This document shows, in pieces, positions 13,157 to 25,006 of a stretch of DNA of 64,000 nucleotides. Position numbers and translations under genes: made by a program. The stretch is from Lyophyllum atratum. Lineage: Eukaryota > Basidiomycota > Agaricomycetes > Agaricales > Lyophyllaceae. The first letter of the stretch is position 1. The number at the start of each line of letters is the position of its first letter. The notes under the pieces were generated by a model, which was not told the origin of the DNA, did no database searches, and was given only the letters and a program-made list of their open reading frames with translations. The DNA lies in assembly GCA_014905825.1 (NCBI GenBank), contig JACGCN010000007.1, positions 682,001 to 746,000 on the forward strand. Direction: 5' to 3'.

Positions 13157-14777
13157 TCACAAGAAACGGTTTGATGACGCATCTAATCCTTTGGCCATAC
13201 GTAGCATGACAATGTTTGAGCTCAAGCTCGAGAACTGGAATCAGAGAAATAAAAATGAGCGACAGAAAGAGATATCGACCAGGGATGTACGTACCCCATT
13301 ACCCACAAAAACCTCCGCCTTTTCCGCAATGGCCATATCCACAGCCATCGCAACGTTCTTCTGCGCCGAATCAAGCTCTAGATCAAGACTGCTCCTCAAA
13401 TCGTCCCACCCATCCTTCTGCAATGCCGCCTTCAACCCACTCAACCACCACCCCCACGCATTCGTCAGGACATACACCCTCCTCAGCTTAGGGTTGTCCT
13501 TCCTCAACGCACGGAGCCGTTCCACCAGCTGCTCGACCGTCGGAAGACAGTGCTGTAGATAGTAGTTCTCGAAAGCCTCTGATTTCGGGGGGTATGGCGC
13601 AGGGTCGAACTTGTCCGGGAGGTCAGGGTGTTGATTAATGCCATTGTACAGGCTCCTCCATCCCGCGAGACGTGGACAGTGACGTCGGTAGTCACCACGG
13701 CGTAGGTGTACCGCTACGAGGCCTTCAAGCGTGCCCTTCGAAGAGACATCGAACAGCGCCTTGGCGGAGGCAGGCTCGAGCACGGGGAAATTGCGCAGGA
13801 CGGCGGACTGAACGAGCGGCGACCAGAGATAGTCGGCGAGGATGGGCGAAATGGATATGCCGTCCCACATGGATATTATGCGATCACTAGCATAGAAGCT
13901 ACACGCGTCAGGTCAGACCACCAAAGGAAAAGAGGAAAGGTGGAAGCGGAAATTAGGGGAGGGTCACTCACGGGAAGTCGAAGATGGCCTTGTCCGCCGA
14001 ATCTATCTCGACGCACTCGTCGAGGACATTCTTCAGGCGGGAGACCCACCAGTCGAGGATGACGTTTCCCGGTACGCTGTCCGGCGTGTCTTTCGAGCTG
14101 ATGATCCGCCGCCTGTCGGGCGGGCATACAGACTCCCAGAATTCGGCGCTGACAGAAGGGATGTGTGGCATGGGTCCGCCAGCAGTGGGCCCGGATATAA
14201 ATGCATTGAGGGGTATCCGCGCGGGGCGCAATGCAAAGTCGTAGAGTGTATAAGGGAGGGGCGAGTGGGACCAGACATAATCCTCGAAAACATAGGTGCG
14301 ATTGGACATGAATGCTATGTAGTGAAGAAGGAGTCTGCAGGGACACAGTCACGTCAGTTTACATTAACGAAAAGATGAGTAGCGGACGTACGCTTCCTGG
14401 AGAACATTGTTCAACCCATGCCCCCATACATGGTCTGGAAAGCGCAGATACGTCCTGTGCTCCGCCAGGGCCCGCGTGGTATTATGTTGGGGGAGGTGCC
14501 GCTCGAAGGCACGGATATCCTCAAAGCTCGGGGGTATTCCTGACAACAGCACGCCAAGCGCCAGGAGGAAGGGTATTATCGCAATGAATATCACTATCCG
14601 TCGCAAGGTCCAAAAGTGGAAGCACGCTTGGACTCTGGAACGACGCCTGCGCGAGGGGCCGTGCGGCAGACCGTTCTCCCGACCGTTTTCATTGGGAAGA
14701 AGCTCGTAGTCCTCCTCAGAATACCGGCGGTCTGGGCTGTCCGTGAGTCTGCGTGAGATTCCACGCCAGAAGTCCAT
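13157..14777 (-). CDS. Type II membrane protein with O-fucosyltransferase-like domain
   Basis: Probable Golgi or ER glycosyltransferase. Exon 1 (from 14777) encodes a cytosolic Arg-rich segment, then a signal anchor (IVIFIAIIPFLLALGVLL), then LPQHNTTRALAEHRTYLRFP and GHGLNNVLQEA. Later exons give VWSHSPLPYTLYDFAL, then YLWSPLVQSAVLRNFPVLEP, and the motif VAVHLRRGDYRRHCPRLA, which matches the nucleotide-sugar motif HxRRGD of the O-FucT/POFUT group. The next conserved block is VYVLTNAWG, then AEVFVGNG. The last exon reads FSSLSSNIVMLRMAKGLD and stops TGA at 13157-13159. GDP-fucose is the donor known for the family; the acceptor here is unknown. Four exons. Proteins of this layout are common and mostly uncharacterised in Agaricomycetes. 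Confidence 0.75.
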
Positions 14778-17700
14778 CGACAGAGGCGGGCAACGGCGGG
14801 TTCTTCTCTTCCTCTCTACCGCTGAGTGGCCGGTATGGGGTTATACAGGTTGGATATCAATTGAGAGTCCAGAGCTCGAGGCGCTCAACGGCATGCAACT
14901 TCAAATCGGTGAGGTGGCGGAAACAAACAAGCGTAAAACTACGAGTCGTACAAACACCCATGATCACCGCAGTTCATCACCATCCGCAGCGCGCAGCTCT
15001 TATTTTTGTCTACCACCGCAATTCTACATCGTGCCAGACGTATCTTTCCGGATACAATTCATTTCTATGCAGTGGCCTATACTCGTACATGTCCGCGGAG
15101 CTTAGGCTGCCAGACCTGAGCTCGAGAGCTCCAAGCTCCACAAATGGCACTGCGATATGCTGAAACGGACGAAGTGTACGGTCTTATTCACCATCGCGAC
15201 GCACACGGATTCGCCCTGAAGAATACAGCGACATTGATACCTCAAGGATAGTCGCCGTCATCTCGGCAATCGAATGTGCGGTCAGCTGGTTATGCCACTG
15301 TATGGTGTCCCTGGGTTGGGGCACGCCCTTGGCTTGGATCGAACAACAGAACGTCCAACTTCCAACAGCCTGGGATATCCATATCTTCGTCGTCCGAGAT
15401 GACCATCCTCCAGTTGCTCGACTGCCCCGTCGGTGCGGTTCGTTTGGGGGTTCGAGCCAGCGAGAGAGTCTACGGCTCACAAGATGGTACGTCTCGCATG
15501 CTCGGTTCCTTTCGCGGAGTATACCTATAACGGTTAACTTTAGACTCGGGTACGTTGTTCGTTAAAATGAAGACATCCGGCCTCTTGGTCGACGTGCACC
15601 ACCTGGGGTCTCATGCCCGGAAGACAACCTACCGTAACCAGCTTCCTTCGCAGTCAGTTGGAGCGACGCAGCAACGCGCCTTCTCAGAGCCTCGACTCCA
15701 GCCAAGTTTTATAACTCAGCGCAGTGCGATACGCACGGTGTCCAAGCTTACCCCGTCGCCCTAATGAAGACGATCGACTTTGGACTCATAATCTCCCCAC
15801 GACCTGCACTTCCCATGAAGTCATCACGGCCAAGACCCAAGCCTCACTCTACCCTGCGACTGCTTGAAACCTCTTTCCAGTCTGGAAGTCCTGTGCCCGT
15901 GGACTTAGGCAGTTCAAGGCTTTATCACTGCCCAGTGCTCTCTTATCGTCTTACACCAAAATCTACCTCTCAGCGAGCCTTACAACGTGGTCCACACGGC
16001 GTCCAAGCTCATCTCATGTCCGCAAACGAAGATGATCGCCTTTAAGCTCGTCATCTCCCCACGACGTGCACTTCCAATGAAGTCATCAATATCAATTCCC
16101 CGACCCATGCTTCACTCATTCCCATTCCCCGGTCCGGAACCGATACGCCCGATATCAAGATTCTGACGTCGTTGCGCTTTCCAGTTAAGTGACCTCGTAA
16201 TTAAGCCTTGCCGGCGGTTCTTCGAGAATTCGATCCAGTAGTATGGATGAGATACAGCCGCACGCCCAAGTTGGGCTCAGCTCCCTCGTGGTCCCGATAT
16301 CGATGTAGACGGTCATGGCTCTTCGAGTTGCTGCATGAACCCCACTCCAATCGGACTTACTTGAACCCCGTGGACTTCTTATCCCTTCCCGCAAACGCAG
16401 TGACATTTGTAGCTCGGAAGCCCCGCGCTCGTTATTCACCGAGATTGAGAACCAGAAGGAGCGACCAGCGTCATCATTCACTCGGCAACGCGACGCGACG
16501 TACGTTCTGCTTAGCACCCCGTCACGAGGTCCGAATGCATATCAAATCTGCCACAGTAACGAAGTGCACGCGCAGGCACGCCTCCGCGGTGAATTGTCTG
16601 TTCGCCTGAAGGCGGGTGTTGCGACGCGAGCGCGTCCACGACGCTACTTCCATGTCTCCGCCAGGCCTGATTTCGACTTACGACCCTACATCTGCAATCG
16701 ATGTCATGATCTCTCGTAACCCAGCACGCACTATCCATTCGTGGACATATGCGCTCACTCAAGGGTTTGGGGCGTCTCGGGCACTGGCTAGGATCTGGTT
16801 GAACTTCTCTCCACGCCTTGCCTTGACCATCAGACATTAGTCGCCCATTGAAGAATTCAGACCCGATTGCTCTTGTTATCTGTCGACGTCACCGACCGAT
16901 CGACCCAAAAGCTATCCGATTCTTTACACACTCTATCAGATTTCACAGGCTAGGCTTCTTCCCAACATCATAAAGCAGTGCTCGATGAGCAAATCCCCAT
17001 CCCCAATCCCAATCTCCGTCACTTCCAATCATGATGGATGCATCATACGTACAGAGGCACAACTCTTCTCTCTGGATTCCGAATCTCCGTCGTTGGTCCA
17101 CGTTGGACTAAAATAGCTATGACGCTCTGCCCGTGTCCTATTGTTTCCCTGTAAAGTATGTACTATGCTTACTCCATATGCGTACTTACGAAAACTATGG
17201 GTGAATGTGACCTTGTGCCACTCCATCCTCTGGAAGTCCCCGTTTCCTGTGCCTTTCGGAAACTGTGATTTGTGATCCTGTCTCAGCGCGAATCATGGGA
17301 ACGACACGTCAAAGCAGGCGAAGGTAGAGATAGACCTCACTGTTGGTGTATTCTCATCTTCCCTTGAACATGTCTTACCAGCTTGACATATGTCATCGCG
17401 AAGGACTGGGCGTCCGCGTCATGGTTTGAATTTTATTGTATGCTGGAAGAGCTCCGATCGCAGAGCTGGTGAGTATGACCTAGGGTCCGTTTAATTTCGC
17501 TCTCGACGCTTCATTAGTTTGCCTATCTCCGAAATATGGACAACGCATCGACCACAGGACCAAGGACCCTAGCGACGCCTGGCATCGCTAACTGCTACCT
17601 GCTGCGACTTGGAGGATCGGCAAGCACCATACATACTTAACCGGTATTGCGTTGGCCCGCCTGGCACAACGATACGCCATTGAATAGCACTAATCATGAT

Positions 17701-18798
17701 CGACACAGCCCTCCAGTGTTCGATTCCAACTTCCGACTTCCATAGATCCTTTGACTTTCCACATTGGCTTGATGATGTATGCGAATTCCCACTGCCAGGG
17801 TCCATGCAAATCCGTTCGAGGAGTGTACGCACCCACACACCCTGGTTGATCCTGCATTCAATGATGTCAATGGGCTTCTTTGCCATCAGAGTCGATCTGT
17901 TGCGAGTGGAATCTGTCATTTGTGTGAGCAGACTACTGATAATAGACGCAATACCGTTGAACGTTCGCGGCTTCAGAAGAGCCGGGACCGGATGCAGTCA
18001 TCTAAGTTCTAGACAAAGGTAGTATATTATCTGTGCTCTGTGCGGCCTGCTATCGAGTGTGTGAGTGCCAATGTACACATACGAATGCCTCGGTAGAGGC
18101 TTCGATGAAGAACTTTAGCTGCGCGCTCCTAGCGGTTAGCAGCAGGATTGTATGCAAGTTGTATGACCCACGTCACGACGAAACCGGCCCAGGAGATTGG
18201 CTGAACACTGAACATATGCAGGGCACATGAGATGGAACTGACGTCACTTGCGCGTCATACGCGCCCCCTTCTCGCCGATAGGCTTCCACCCTTCGACTCT
18301 GGGTCGTGGTGATGGAAAGCGTCCATTCTTCATTGACATGTCCAAGAGCTAATTCCGAACTGGAACCGGACGAGATGACGACATGCATGGGTATGAGGTA
18401 TGTGGGAAGTGCAATAATTTATCTGCGTGTACGGTTGGCCATAGGCCGACTATGTAAGAGTATTCTAGTGCCAATAGTGATAGACGTGCCTGGAGAGATG
18501 ACAACAAAGTAAACCCGAGAGAAGAATACAAAGAAACAAGGAGGAAACGAGAACGGAAACTATGCTGGACAGAAGGCAGGTGGTGTGGTGGTGGTTGTGT
18601 ACGTGTCTAGTAACATCCATCCAGAACTGCGTACGGCGCCCGGCTCGCGGTGCGTCGTCGGCGGAGTTTTGCTTTGCCTGCCTGTGATATCAACTTCTTC
18701 CAAGTGTCAAGTAAGTGGCGTGCTTTGTGCTTCCCGGGCCCTGCGTGTCGCGCGTGAGAGGGATGGTTCCGGAGTACTGAGCATATTGCTGTTGGACT
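14778..18798. other. Four-kilobase gene-poor stretch
   Basis: Open frames are short, overlap on both strands and do not chain convincingly. Around 15.14-15.49 kb two different plus-strand frames look mildly coding (for example ALRYAETDEVYGLIHHRD), but they cannot be joined into one gene with confidence. A pair of direct repeats sits at 15.7-16.1 kb. No transposon ends, tRNA or recognisable domain seen. Confidence 0.4.
15691..16110. repeat. Imperfect direct repeats spaced about 261 bp
   Basis: The stretch starting CACGGTGTCCAAGCT at 15734 recurs as CACGGCGTCCAAGCT at 15995. The following GAAGACGATCGACTTT and CTCCCCACGACCTGCACTTC recur at the same spacing, 261-262 bp, as GAAGATGATCGCCTTT and CTCCCCACGACGTGCACTTC, followed by ATGAAGTCATCA in both. 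Similarity covers about 115 bp clearly and perhaps 40 bp more upstream, then fades. No coding frame is shared. Confidence 0.6.
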
Positions 18799-19285
18799 AG
18801 GGCAAGCGGGGGTGCTCGGACTGGTAGCGACCAAGCGGCGCCCAGGTGCGCGTATAGATAGTAGGGGGATGGCGCATAGGTGGACGAGGGTGGTGGTGGT
18901 GGTAAGGCATAGCGTGATGGTCGTGAGGGCGACCAATGTACGACGCCCCGAAAAGGAAGCCCGCTATCTGCGCGCGATGTATCGCCAGTATGTCGAGTTG
19001 GGCGGCTGTGGGACGGGCGGGATGGTCAGATGACGGTCATTGGGAGTTGGAGTGAAAGGAAATGCGGACGAACCTCTGTGCCGGGTTTAGAATCATCTGG
19101 AGATACGGTTGGTGGTCAGAGGATGCGGGGGTGGATGGAGTACACGGTGACTTACGGTCTCTGATGCACTCCCAGATGTCGACACCGCGACCTCGCGCGT
19201 CCCAGATGCAGCATTGACTGTACACGCTCCAGTGAACGTTGGTCTCCCATATGCGTGTCGCGTTGCTTATGACTACGCCAGGCAT
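18799..19285 (-). CDS. Possible small hypothetical gene
   Basis: Exon 1 starts MPGVVISNATRIWETNVHWS and continues to WECIRD, ending at a strong GTAAGT donor near 19155. A TATA-like element (TATATAA on the minus strand, about 19362) lies some 75 bp upstream of the ATG. The second exon is ambiguous. One reading after a CCCACAG acceptor gives AQLDILAIHRAQIAGFLFGA and a His-rich tail ending near 18799. Another uses a 23-bp middle exon and ends sooner as PPNSTYWRYIARR. I do not recognise the product. Confidence 0.4.
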
Positions 19286-19548
19286 TGCGTGGGTGAGGGG
19301 TGGGTTGGAGTGGGTGGTGTGTCGGGTAGGGATAATGGGGGCCGGGTAGGGAGAAGGGCTGGGTTATATAGGGCATGACATGTAGCGGCGCATCCCGTCC
19401 GTTGAAGCTAAAAACACAGCCCTTTGTTGTTGCAATCTAAATCATCTAATGACATACTCTAACCCCCCCTCCCCATTACCTTTTCCGGCCCAGATCTGCC
19501 TGCGATTATCGGATTGTAAGCTCGATCGGCACCACGCTAGCCATCCCT

Positions 19549-20616
19549 GTGACATCAATCATGAACCAGTGCCGCCCCATCCTCCTCACCCATGACGGTA
19601 CAGTGATAATTTTATGCTTTGTATCCACCGCCCCATATCTGAAGGCTACCATTGCAGGTCAAGGGGAGGCAAAGAGCAGCGAATCCTTGCGGCTCATCTT
19701 AACCTTTCATCGCAGTCGGCTCGGCACGGCTCATGACTCGATATATCTTCTCAAAATAGGCATATGGACCCGACACAACGGTTACCGGGACAACGACGTC
19801 ACCACCCAGCTGCCCGTGAACTCCCACCTGGTCCTCGGGAACGTGTTCAGCATGCAGGCAGTCTCGCAGCGCTGCGCTTCCTGATCATCGCGATATCGAT
19901 GCTGCACGACAGTCAGGCCGAGCGGTCACACAAAAGGATTGACCATCGATATGTCGAGAGTCGTGTGGGCACTCGGTGTCTCGGAACTGCGATGGAAGCA
20001 GCATGCGAACTCATTGTGCAAAAAGGGCGCTTCCAGGCACTTCCATTATCGCTGGATTTCTCGAAATGTCGGCGCGGGTTCCTGGTTCGTAAGTGTTCGG
20101 GACGAAGAGCTTGGTTACGAAGGTTTGTTTCTCCCGCGCGGGGGTCTCCATCCGACCATGTGTTGAGCGAGAACGTGGGCACCGGGGGAGCTGCCTCGAG
20201 GTTTAGGCTCACCAGCAAGTCTTATAGTTCGGAACGATAAGACCGAGCTCGTAGGGAATTGCGCAGACTCTTCAGGATGCTCCCCACATAAGCTTAAGGT
20301 AAAGACGTGTTTGAGGAGGAGGAGGCAGTATGGGGTCTTGTGACGGTCCGGCGACCACAGTTTCCTGTTTTGCAAAGAAATGTATAGAGCAAAAGGTGAC
20401 AACCCGGCCACCTCGTTATCCTAGTATGAGGGTGCTTCAAATTACGTCGAATTGGGGGTAGTGGGCGTGGTTAAATTTCAAGCAACTGCGCAACAGGGTG
20501 ATCAGCCGTTGAAGGTGGATTTCGAATTAATTGAAAAGCAGCATGTTCACAACGGCGCTGTAACAATGCAGCAGATTGTGACAAAGCTCGAGGTTGTCCT
20601 GGAGAATTTTTTATAA
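19549..20616 (+). CDS. Possible multi-exon gene; last exon best supported
   Basis: The last exon, about 20422-20616, reads YEGASNYVELGVVGVVKF, continues for about 63 codons and ends LENFL with TAA at 20614-20616. It is preceded by a TTATCCTAG acceptor. A possible previous exon ends SSGCSPHKLK at a GTAAAG donor (about 20299) in matching phase. Before it, LDFSKCRRGFLV ends at a GTAAGT donor near 20090. Upstream of that the structure and start are unclear. Both strands have open frames here, so the call rests on phase-compatible splice sites and ordinary amino-acid composition. No family recognised. Confidence 0.3.
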
Positions 20617-20813
20617 TGTGGTTGCAGTATGTATTGAAATTCTGTGGGCTTCCCACTGGATCGAGTGGTGAAAGAGAAGACGTAGGTAAATACTGGCAAA
20701 CAACAAGGTGTCACCTCCTGACCAGGTTCGTCGTCAACAACATCGATCGCTGCCCCCACTCGCGCAGGCAACCATTTCGAATACCAATACCCTCTAAAAC
20801 CCACCCCCATAAA

Positions 20814-21163
20814 ATGCTCCCCAATATCAAACTAGACACGCCCAGACGAATGGTGAGCACACCATTTTCACCACCCCTGTTCAAATTCGCAAAGCTACGA
20901 GCTACCAACGAGAATTCTGACGCCGAGATCTGGGTTGTAGGGTGCTGGATTCACGGGCGTACTCCTCGTTGCGGGGGTGACGTTCTACGTTGCGAAGCGG
21001 AATATAGCGGGAAAGAGGAGGCAGGAGCTGGAAGGATACCGAGCTGCAACTTGTATGTCCTTTGCGCTGCTCTTCCATATGGTCTCTCCTGAAACATTCA
21101 GCCACAGCTACTGCTCAGACCGTCCCGACCCCCAGGGAAAGCAGCACGAAGTCGACCGAGTAG
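20814..21163 (+). CDS. Small single-helix membrane protein, about 70 residues
   Basis: Exon 1 (20814-20852) encodes MLPNIKLDTPRRM and ends at GTGAGC. Exon 2 (20941-21052) encodes a transmembrane helix (GAGFTGVLLVAGVTFYVA) followed by KRNIAGKRRQELEGYRAAT. Exon 3, after an ATTCAG acceptor at 21101, gives a Ser/Thr-rich tail to TAG at 21161-21163. Another acceptor (21118) would give a longer tail ending at 21249. A short N-terminus, one helix and a basic stretch just after it suggest a mitochondrial or ER membrane protein. Family not recognised. Confidence 0.5.
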
Positions 21164-21231
21164 ACGCTCCTCCTTTTTCGCTGTCCCGTTTCAAAGGAGC
21201 TGGTCGCGTCACAGACGCAGCAGGTGATGTG

Positions 21232-21247
21232 ACGCGTCGCGACGCGT
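21232..21247. repeat. 16-bp perfect palindrome with two ACGCGT boxes
   Basis: The sequence ACGCGTCGCGACGCGT equals its own reverse complement. ACGCGT is the core of the yeast MBF/MCB cell-cycle element. It lies just after the 3' end of the small membrane-protein gene, so a promoter role is not obvious. Confidence 0.6.
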
Positions 21248-21739
21248 GATTTTTTGCTCTACTTTGGGTGGCCGACTTCCCGCTCCGGCGACGCGTTATT
21301 GGCATTCTGCCTCTGCATATATTGCCTCAAGACGTATCCCACTATACATACATTTCCGCCCCCGCAGGCAATTCTAATCCACCTCGTTATCGCGACTGGT
21401 GCAGCCCACCCCGCGGCGTCCGAAGGAAGTGCGTTCGTCAGTCGCGGAAACGAAGAGTCGCGATTATGTGGGGAGGAATGAGAAGCGCGTGGTTATTGAG
21501 TCGAAGGAGAAGGTGGCGGAGGTTGAGGTGATGGAATAGACGGTATGAGGAGGGGAGGTTTGGGCGCGGAAGTGGACGTGGAAGGAAGCAATATTGTCTA
21601 TGCGGCTTGGTCGTCGTAATGGACATTCCTGCGGGAGACATGTGTACAAACAAACTATTCTTCTTCTTGACAACTACGGCTACAAAAGCAGAATGTATGC
21701 GTCCAGAGACGACTCATAGAAGTGTCTTTACCGTGATAT

Positions 21740-22390
21740 TGAGATCGGTGGTGAATACGACAGATGAGGACCCGTGCAACGCCGGCACCTGCGAAGATGC
21801 GTTGTACCAGCCGAATGCATATAGCTTAGTGAAGCGGCGCCGCTGTGTCAAAGACAAGGCAGGTTACTGCACTTCCCAACAGCGAGATGGTCAGACTCGG
21901 AAGGAGTCGTCCACCGTGCTTCTCGACCGCAGACAGCGAAACGATGTAAGTATGTTCGCGGATAGAAATTCGCCCAAATCAATCCAGTCGCTGCAGTCAG
22001 TCCGCGGAGGAAACAAACGAAGAGGACCCTTACAATCGAGAGCATGCTCTTCGAAAGAGTTGGAAGAGGGGTAGAGTACATTTCCTGAGTGCATCATATT
22101 GCTCCTTCAGACATCGGTCAGAGAGCAGTCAAAGGCGCCTGCGCTACACTAAATTGTGGAGGTATCGTACCGAGAAAAAATGCCGGTCGGACACGGTGTT
22201 GCTTTTCCCTAAACCAAATACAACTCAAGACCCTGCGCGAGACTGTCCCGCTGATCTTTCCGAGGGATGCACCCCGAGTACTACGCTCCCACCTCATAAT
22301 CTCACTGCTCCCGACGCGGCAGAGCTTGGACCTAAATTTGTCCAGAGCCACGATACGCGAGGTACCAGTGGGTATTTTTCCGCTCAAGAT
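21740..22390 (-). pseudogene. Inverted, decayed partial copy of the MFS transporter gene
   Basis: Read on the minus strand, this stretch repeats the 5' part of the MFS gene at 1140-2030. The N-terminal block RRVLSCIWFREKQHRVRP corresponds to RRVLSRVSFRSKQHRPSI, and the first-helix block PLPTLSKSMLSIV to PLPTLSMIVLSIV. The motif-A region and the helix ending in GIFAGAV are also present in the DNA. Frames shift between blocks and stops intervene, so no transporter can be made. Only the first four helices or so are represented. The DNA is clearly diverged, so the duplication is old. Confidence 0.75.
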
Positions 22391-22979
22391 GATATGCTGA
22401 CATCTTGACGTCAGTTAAACTTAGAGGGTTGAGACTCAATTAAATATTGATAGCCCTTGGAGGTGGTTCAGAAGAAAGGGGGATAATTCCTGAAATGGCT
22501 TACTGGAAAAGATATGGATGTACGAGACGTTTACGTACGGGATATGGGCCTGAGATGACGACACGCGAACTGCACTGACTTGCCAGAGGAGCAGCATCTT
22601 AGCGATAACGCACCGCATGGGACGACGTGAGCTACAGAGCTATAATCAGACGAAAAAGACGACCGTATCGATCACGAGGCTCAGTCCTTGATTGCTCCTA
22701 AAACGTATGCTGCGTTGTGAGCTGAAGTCCTTGCCTTCACTTCTATGAGTCCAGCGTGTATAAATCTATTCACCTCGTTATGCAAGGCCCAAGTACGTAC
22801 TTCCGAAGAGCATGACTATATTTACCCCGCTACTAAGCGGTATTCAAGAATTCTCCGTAAAAGACAAAACGTCTCAAGATTTGCTGGACCTGCCCGGACA
22901 GGACTTCTTATGATCCCTGGAGGCAAAAGTCAGTAAAGATGGCTTCAAGGCGATAGTCGACGGCGTCGACGGCAAAAGA
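22391..22979. other. Intergenic, nothing recognised
   Basis: About 590 bp between the MFS remnant and the 3' end of the TPR-MYND gene. Short open frames only. Near 22960 there is a small repeat of GTCGACGGC. No gene or mobile-element end seen. Confidence 0.4.
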
Positions 22980-23845
22980 TTAGACGCACGGCCAGTGTGC
23001 TTTCTGACAATCAGTGTTGCAGTCTTTCGGACAGGGAGTGGTCAGCGTGAGGCCGACGACTCAAACGAAACATGAAACTCACAGTGCGTTTCCCGGCATA
23101 AGCTGCAGCGCAGCAATTTCACATCTCGCTTCCCGCAAGCCGCACAGGCATTGGTCGCAAATACCATGGAAGGCTCCGCCGTGGCGACCCCGGTCTTGTC
23201 TATCCTCACCTGAGGCATCGGCAGATTTGCAACATCCCTCCTGCCTGGGACCTTCCCCTCCCCTGTCTGCGCTCCCCACAGCTCCGCATTCACGGTATCG
23301 TTCCTGATGAGGTATCCGAGGTTCTTCTTCACATCTATCAAATCTTGGTGAACGTACTTCTCCAATCCCGTCATACCAGGTGGAAGAGAAGAGAATGCAG
23401 GGTACGTCTCTGCAAGATCGAGAGCCTCACGGTAGCGTTTGGCTGCGGTAGCACGGTCGCGCTTGTCCCATGCCAAGAGGCCAAGCGTCAAGCCTGCCGT
23501 GACCTGCATACCCTTCAGTAGAACCTTCCCACGTGGGGTTCTTTCAAGCCGTGGATGAGGCTTCGAGGCGGAGGGGCGAAAGGAGCTCAGCAGCTTGAAG
23601 GCGTCTGGGTCCGATTCTTCTGTGAAATTCATCTGAGGATCGCGGAAGAATCCTACGAAATTGCGCCAGACGGCGCCTAAGAGTTCTTGGGGAAAGTTAT
23701 CTGGGACGATGGCTGGGATTTTCGCGGTGACATTTTCGTCCTTCAGGATTTTCTTGATTGCTTTCTGGTAGTAATCGAAAGCACTCTGTATGTCGCCTTG
23801 ATGATAGAAGGTCTCTGCTCGTTGGAAGAGCGCTAGACCGGACAT
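22980..23845 (-). CDS. TPR-like protein with C-terminal MYND zinc finger
   Basis: Two exons, 23083-23845 and 22980-23023, with a 59-bp intron, give 268 residues. The N-terminus (MSGLALFQRAETFYHQGDIQ, then AFDYYQKAIKKIL) is a tetratricopeptide-like helix pair. A second helical repeat lies around KRYREALDLAETYPAF. The C-terminus is a MYND finger: CAACGKRDVKLLRCSLC, then HYCNTDCQKAHWPCV. The last six codons are in the small exon, so the finger is completed only by splicing. The usual final block (DWxxHKxxC) is shortened to HWPC, lacking the late histidine. MYND fingers bind proline-rich partners; no enzymatic domain is visible. The start is the ATG at 23843-23845. Confidence 0.75.
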
Positions 23846-24854
23846 GGTTGTTCGAAGCAAAAGAAAACGTATTTGTTTGGCAGACTGCTACTCGGGTATT
23901 AATAATCGTACATAGCTCGATCTTATCTTATCTTGTCTCTTGTGAAATGACCGTCATCCAACCGTCATCCGCAATATGACCATCCTGCGAACTCATGGTG
24001 CGTGACGATTCCGCAGAGCAAGGCATGGGGGCTTGAAAAGGAAAGCAGAAGTACATGGAATGGACGAGTGGTAGGCTGAAAAAGATGGAGCTTATTGGTG
24101 ACGGGATAGGCCAAATGGCACAAGCATTGGGAAACAGCCAAAAGTTGTGACATCCAGAATGTGAGTCAAACCTGAACTTTCCGGAAGTTATACACATGCA
24201 TGCTTAACAGGCAGCTTTGATAATGTCGCCTATTGAATATGGAATATCAAGGCAGGCGCGTTTTGACATTTGTCTCCCGCGGAAGAAGGCATGCCCTTTT
24301 TTATGCGTCGACTGCAGCATGCTCCCCTAGGGCTACACGGGCCGTCCTTCCCTCATCTGACGCTCTGTGTCAGTAAATCCCTGCTATCGATTCGTGTTAT
24401 CGACTCATGCTATAGACTCGACGGCGTCGCTACGACCTTCTATTACTGGCAGACATTCCATACTATGCTTTAATGCAATTTTAGTGGGTCTTCGTCCGAA
24501 AATTCGGCCGAGCGCCTCCAGTTCTATGCGACGGACTCTGACAGACTTAGCTATTTCCGGGAAGAACTCAACATCTAGTCATGCCAAAGATTATCGCTGT
24601 CGCTACGGACTTCATCAACACGATGATGCCTGATGATGCAGCAATCTGATGGATTTCTCGCTGATCAAGGACTCGTGCTGCTGTGCTATGCGCATTTGGC
24701 ATGGTGATCATGCTGGAAGACTCGGCAAGCAGCTCAGCCATGGGGCGCCACGGCTAGTCGACTGCGCTTCGCCCTGTTCCACCCCCTTCTGGCTGAGATC
24801 TAGCCTGATCTAGCGCGAACTCATAGCTTCCGTGAACATGAAACTCCAAAGTTG
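23846..24854. other. Intergenic, nothing recognised
   Basis: Between two divergent genes, so it should contain the promoters of both. A short run near 24380-24430 repeats variants of TATCGACTCATG. No gene can be supported. Confidence 0.4.
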
Positions 24855-24919
24855 AAAGAACGCGAAGCGGGATCTCCTTGTCCACATGTTCACACCTCGG
24901 CTTTGACCGACGCGCCCAA

Positions 24920-24945
24920 GCGGAAAAGGTATAAAAACCCCCCCT
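24920..24945 (+). promoter_or_regulatory. TATA box of the secreted-peptide gene
   Basis: GGTATAAAAACC lies about 75 bp before the ATG at 25007, a usual distance for a highly expressed fungal gene. In the duplicated unit the matching site has become GGCATAAGAACA, a weakened TATA box. Confidence 0.6.
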
Positions 24946-25006
24946 CCAAGCTATGAATTCCCTACGAGCCGGTCTCTTCACAACACACAACCACCCAATT
25001 ATCACC

